From: Cytophagales bacterium
GTDB lineage: Bacteria; Bacteroidota; Bacteroidia; Cytophagales; Cyclobacteriaceae
NCBI GenBank assembly: GCA_003541895.1
Contig: DPLR01000704.1
Location: forward strand, 1 to 6,424
DNA length: 6,424 nucleotides
Direction: 5' to 3'
Below are positions 4,419-6,424 of this stretch, in pieces. The position numbers and the translations under genes were made by a program. The notes beneath the pieces are model-generated. The model saw only the letters and a program-made list of their open reading frames with translations, did not search any database and was not told where the DNA came from. Every line of letters begins with the position of its first letter. Position 1 is the first letter of the stretch.

Positions 4419-6424
4419 ATGTCTTCTATAGTTCCCGGCTTCGAGTACGACATCTTTATCTCATATCGCCACAATGATAACCGCAGTGGCTGGGTAACTG
4501 ATTTTGTAAATGCGTTGCAAGAAGAATTGGCTGCTACCATCAAAGAACCGTTATCAATCTACTTCGATAAGAATCCGCACGATGGGTTGCTTGAAACACA
4601 CAACGTTGACAAAAGCCTCGAAGGAAAACTGAAGTGCCTCATCTTCATTCCAATTTTATCGCAGACTTATTGTGATCCAAAATCTTTTGCTTGGCAACAT
4701 GAGTTTTGTGCGTTTAATCAGTTGGCGAAAGAAGATCAGTTTGGAAGGGATATTAAATTGAGTAATGGAAATGTTGCGAGCAGAATTCTCCCAATAAAAA
4801 TTCATGAGCTTGATGATGAGGATAAAGCGATCATTGAAAATGAGACTGGGGAGTTGCTAAGATCAATTGAATTTATTTTTAAATCACTAGGCGTAAATAG
4901 GCCCCTTCGGTTGAATGAAGATCACCCTCAGGATAATCTAAACAAAATTTTTTATCGAGATCAAATCAATAAAGTAGCCAATACAGTAAAGGAATTGGTC
5001 ACTAGAATAAAAAATCAAACACAAGATTCTCAAGTCAAACCTTCTAGCTCGACACCTGCTTCCGGTGCAAAAGATTACAAGAAAGTAAAAGGAAGTTTCT
5101 GGGAGGAGATTAAACAAAGAAAAATTGTAAGGGTAGCTTCAGTCTATGCGGTTTCTGCTTGGGTTGTTATACAGATAGCAAGCACAATTTTTCCTCCGCT
5201 CAACATGCCGGCATGGGCGCTCACGTTTGTGGTTGTTTTGGTGTTGCTCGGGTTTCCTGTTGTATTGATTTTCGCTTGGGCAATGGAAGTGAAGCATGAA
5301 AGTAAAATCCAAAACACTGCGCAAACCAAAAAATCATTTTTCATTAGTTGGTATGCTGTTTTAGCTGTCGGTTTGATTTTGGGTTTAGCTACGCTCATCT
5401 ACCATAAATATTTTCATGGCGACAAGCGGGGTGAATCGATTGCGGTTATTCCATTCATCAATATGAGTGATGATCCAAAGCAGGAATATTTTAGCGATGG
5501 TATGACCGATGAAGTTTTAACTCAGCTCTCTATGCTCAGTGATTTGAAAGTGATATCGCGTACCTCTTCAATGAAATTTAAAGGAGCAAAACTAACAGCG
5601 AAAGAAATAGCAGATCAATTGGGCGTTACGCGCATTTTAGAAGGGAGTGTTCAAAAATCGGGAACAAAGGTTAAAATCACTGTTCAATTAATCGATGCGC
5701 CTACAGATAACCACTTGTGGTCGAAAGTTTATGAAGAGGAATTAAATGATGTTTTTGCTGTTGAAAAAAAGATTGCGAATGAAGTAGCAAAGCAATTGGA
5801 TCTAAAGTTAAGAGCCAGTGCTCAACAAAGTGTTGCAACCGTTCCGACACAAAATTCTGAAGCACACGAATATTACCTTAAAGGAAGAAGTTTTTGGAAT
5901 TTGCGGACGAAAGAGAGTTATGATAGTGCTGAATCTTATTTTAATAAAGCAAAGAAAATTGACCCACAGTTCGCTCTGGCTTATTCTGGTCTGGCAGATT
6001 GTTATACGTTTAATACAAAAGGCTTGGCTCAATCGGACGCGATTCCAATTGCAAGGTCATATGCATTGAAAGCCCTGCAGCTCGATAGCAATCTTTGCGA
6101 AGCAATCACCACCGTTGGTTTCATTCAATCCCACTTTGATTACGATTGGAAACGAGCTACTGAATCGCTACAGAAAGCGATTCGATGCAACCCCAATTAT
6201 CCGATTGCATACGCATACCTCAGTAATATTAAAGTGGCCAATTCCGATAAGAGTGCATTGAATGAAATTGCTAAAGCGCTTGAGCTCGATCCATTGTCGC
6301 CTAGCTTAAACTGGATAAAAGGAAGAGATTACTATTCATTCCATCAGTTCGAGCTATGTAAAACCCAGCTTATCAATGCCATTAACCTTAATCCAAAGTT
6401 TAGTCTCGCTCGCACAATCTTATG
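4419..6424 (+). CDS. TIR domain / three TM helices / FlgO-TolB-like / TPR protein (C-terminus beyond the window)
   Basis: The frame is open from ATG 4419 to the right edge: 668 codons plus two bases, with no stop reached. Residues 8 to about 130 are a TIR domain almost identical to that of the gene at 1708, including Glu95 in WQHEF. A variable linker with FYRDQINKVANTVKELV follows. FWEEIKQRKIVRVASVYAVS (227-246) begins a module known from COG5616-type proteins, with helices at about 239-258 and 266-289 joined by PPLNMP. A third helix spans about 307-328. Three helices again place TIR in the cytoplasm and the rest in the periplasm. Residues 340-460 are the FlgO/TolB-like domain (SIAVIPFINMS, EYFSDGMTDEV, RTSSMKFKG, ILEGSV). 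From about 480 come TPRs (AESYFNKAKKIDPQFALAY, ALKALQLDSNLCEA, SLQKAIRCNPNYPIAY, EIAKALELDPLSPS, AINLNPKFS). The FlgO-like domain shares about 45% of residues with the upstream paralogue, far fewer than the TIR domain. Function as a TIR effector under periplasmic control is inferred. Confidence 0.92.
   Translation, partial: MSSIVPGFEYDIFISYRHNDNRSGWVTDFVNALQEELAATIKEPLSIYFDKNPHDGLLETHNVDKSLEGKLKCLIFIPILSQTYCDPKSFAWQHEFCAFNQLAKEDQFGRDIKLSNGNVASRILPIKIHELDDEDKAIIENETGELLRSIEFIFKSLGVNRPLRLNEDHPQDNLNKIFYRDQINKVANTVKELVTRIKNQTQDSQVKPSSSTPASGAKDYKKVKGSFWEEIKQRKIVRVASVYAVSAWVVIQIASTIFPPLNMPAWALTFVVVLVLLGFPVVLIFAWAMEVKHESKIQNTAQTKKSFFISWYAVLAVGLILGLATLIYHKYFHGDKRGESIAVIPFINMSDDPKQEYFSDGMTDEVLTQLSMLSDLKVISRTSSMKFKGAKLTAKEIADQLGVTRILEGSVQKSGTKVKITVQLIDAPTDNHLWSKVYEEELNDVFAVEKKIANEVAKQLDLKLRASAQQSVATVPTQNSEAHEYYLKGRSFWNLRTKESYDSAESYFNKAKKIDPQFALAYSGLADCYTFNTKGLAQSDAIPIARSYALKALQLDSNLCEAITTVGFIQSHFDYDWKRATESLQKAIRCNPNYPIAYAYLSNIKVANSDKSALNEIAKALELDPLSPSLNWIKGRDYYSFHQFELCKTQLINAINLNPKFSLARTIL

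Noticed and set aside
1708..4700. Recent transposition or insertion-sequence-driven duplication of the TIR gene
   Set aside because: No transposase, terminal inverted repeats or target-site duplications are seen, and the heavy silent divergence argues against a recent copy.
5139..5398. Two minus-strand open frames opposite the membrane segment of the second TIR gene
   Set aside because: They are antisense shadows of a hydrophobic coding region, and the products have no recognisable features.
5808..6069. Open frames on both strands inside the TPR part of the second TIR gene
   Set aside because: They are out-of-frame shadows. The main frame gives a continuous FlgO-TPR protein through this stretch.
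1708..6424. Thoeris or CBASS defence operon
   Set aside because: TIR domains are present, but there is no ThsA-like SIR2/SLOG or macro-domain partner, no CD-NTase and no SAVED domain in the window, so neither name is supported.

Overview
The window looks like chromosomal DNA of a Bacteroidota bacterium, probably of the Cytophagales/Chitinophagales type, although that rank is a guess. The reasons are moderate-to-low GC, signal peptides ending in -AQ or -SQ, no strong Shine-Dalgarno sequences before the genes, a TAnnTTTG-type promoter box, and a TIR subfamily that I associate with this phylum. No mobile element, tRNA, rRNA or CRISPR array is visible.

Layout. On the minus strand (1-1448) there is a short two-gene operon. 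A small secreted protein with a possible TonB-C-like C-terminus (1448 to 981) is followed after 9 bases by a secreted PQQ-type beta-propeller protein (from 971 and running off the left edge). A divergent intergenic region (1449-1707) holds a perfect 7-bp palindrome and two smaller repeats. On the plus strand (1708-6424) three genes lie head to tail. They are a complete TIR / one transmembrane helix / FlgO-TolB-like / TPR protein (1708-3837), a lipoprotein with a TIGR03067-like domain (3878-4354), and a second TIR protein with three predicted transmembrane helices, FlgO-like domain and TPRs (from 4419 and running off the right edge). The gaps between them are 40 and 64 bases.

How the plus-strand genes may work together (inference). 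Both large proteins start with almost the same TIR domain, with 117 of 122 residues identical. Both carry the glutamate (E95) at the position used for NAD+ cleavage in catalytic TIR domains. Both then have an odd number of membrane helices, which would put TIR in the cytoplasm and the FlgO-like/TPR half in the periplasm. This is the architecture of a transmembrane receptor in which an outside sensing module controls an inside TIR effector. It resembles the known COG5616-type proteins in which a nucleotide cyclase is joined to FlgO-like and TPR domains. The small lipoprotein between them would share the periplasm. A role in signalling, stress response or phage defence is plausible, but the sequence alone does not show it.

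The most informative signal is the contrast in divergence. The TIR domains differ almost only at synonymous positions (30 of 72 codons in one fully identical stretch), whereas the FlgO-like domains share only about 45% of residues and the membrane segments are of different types.
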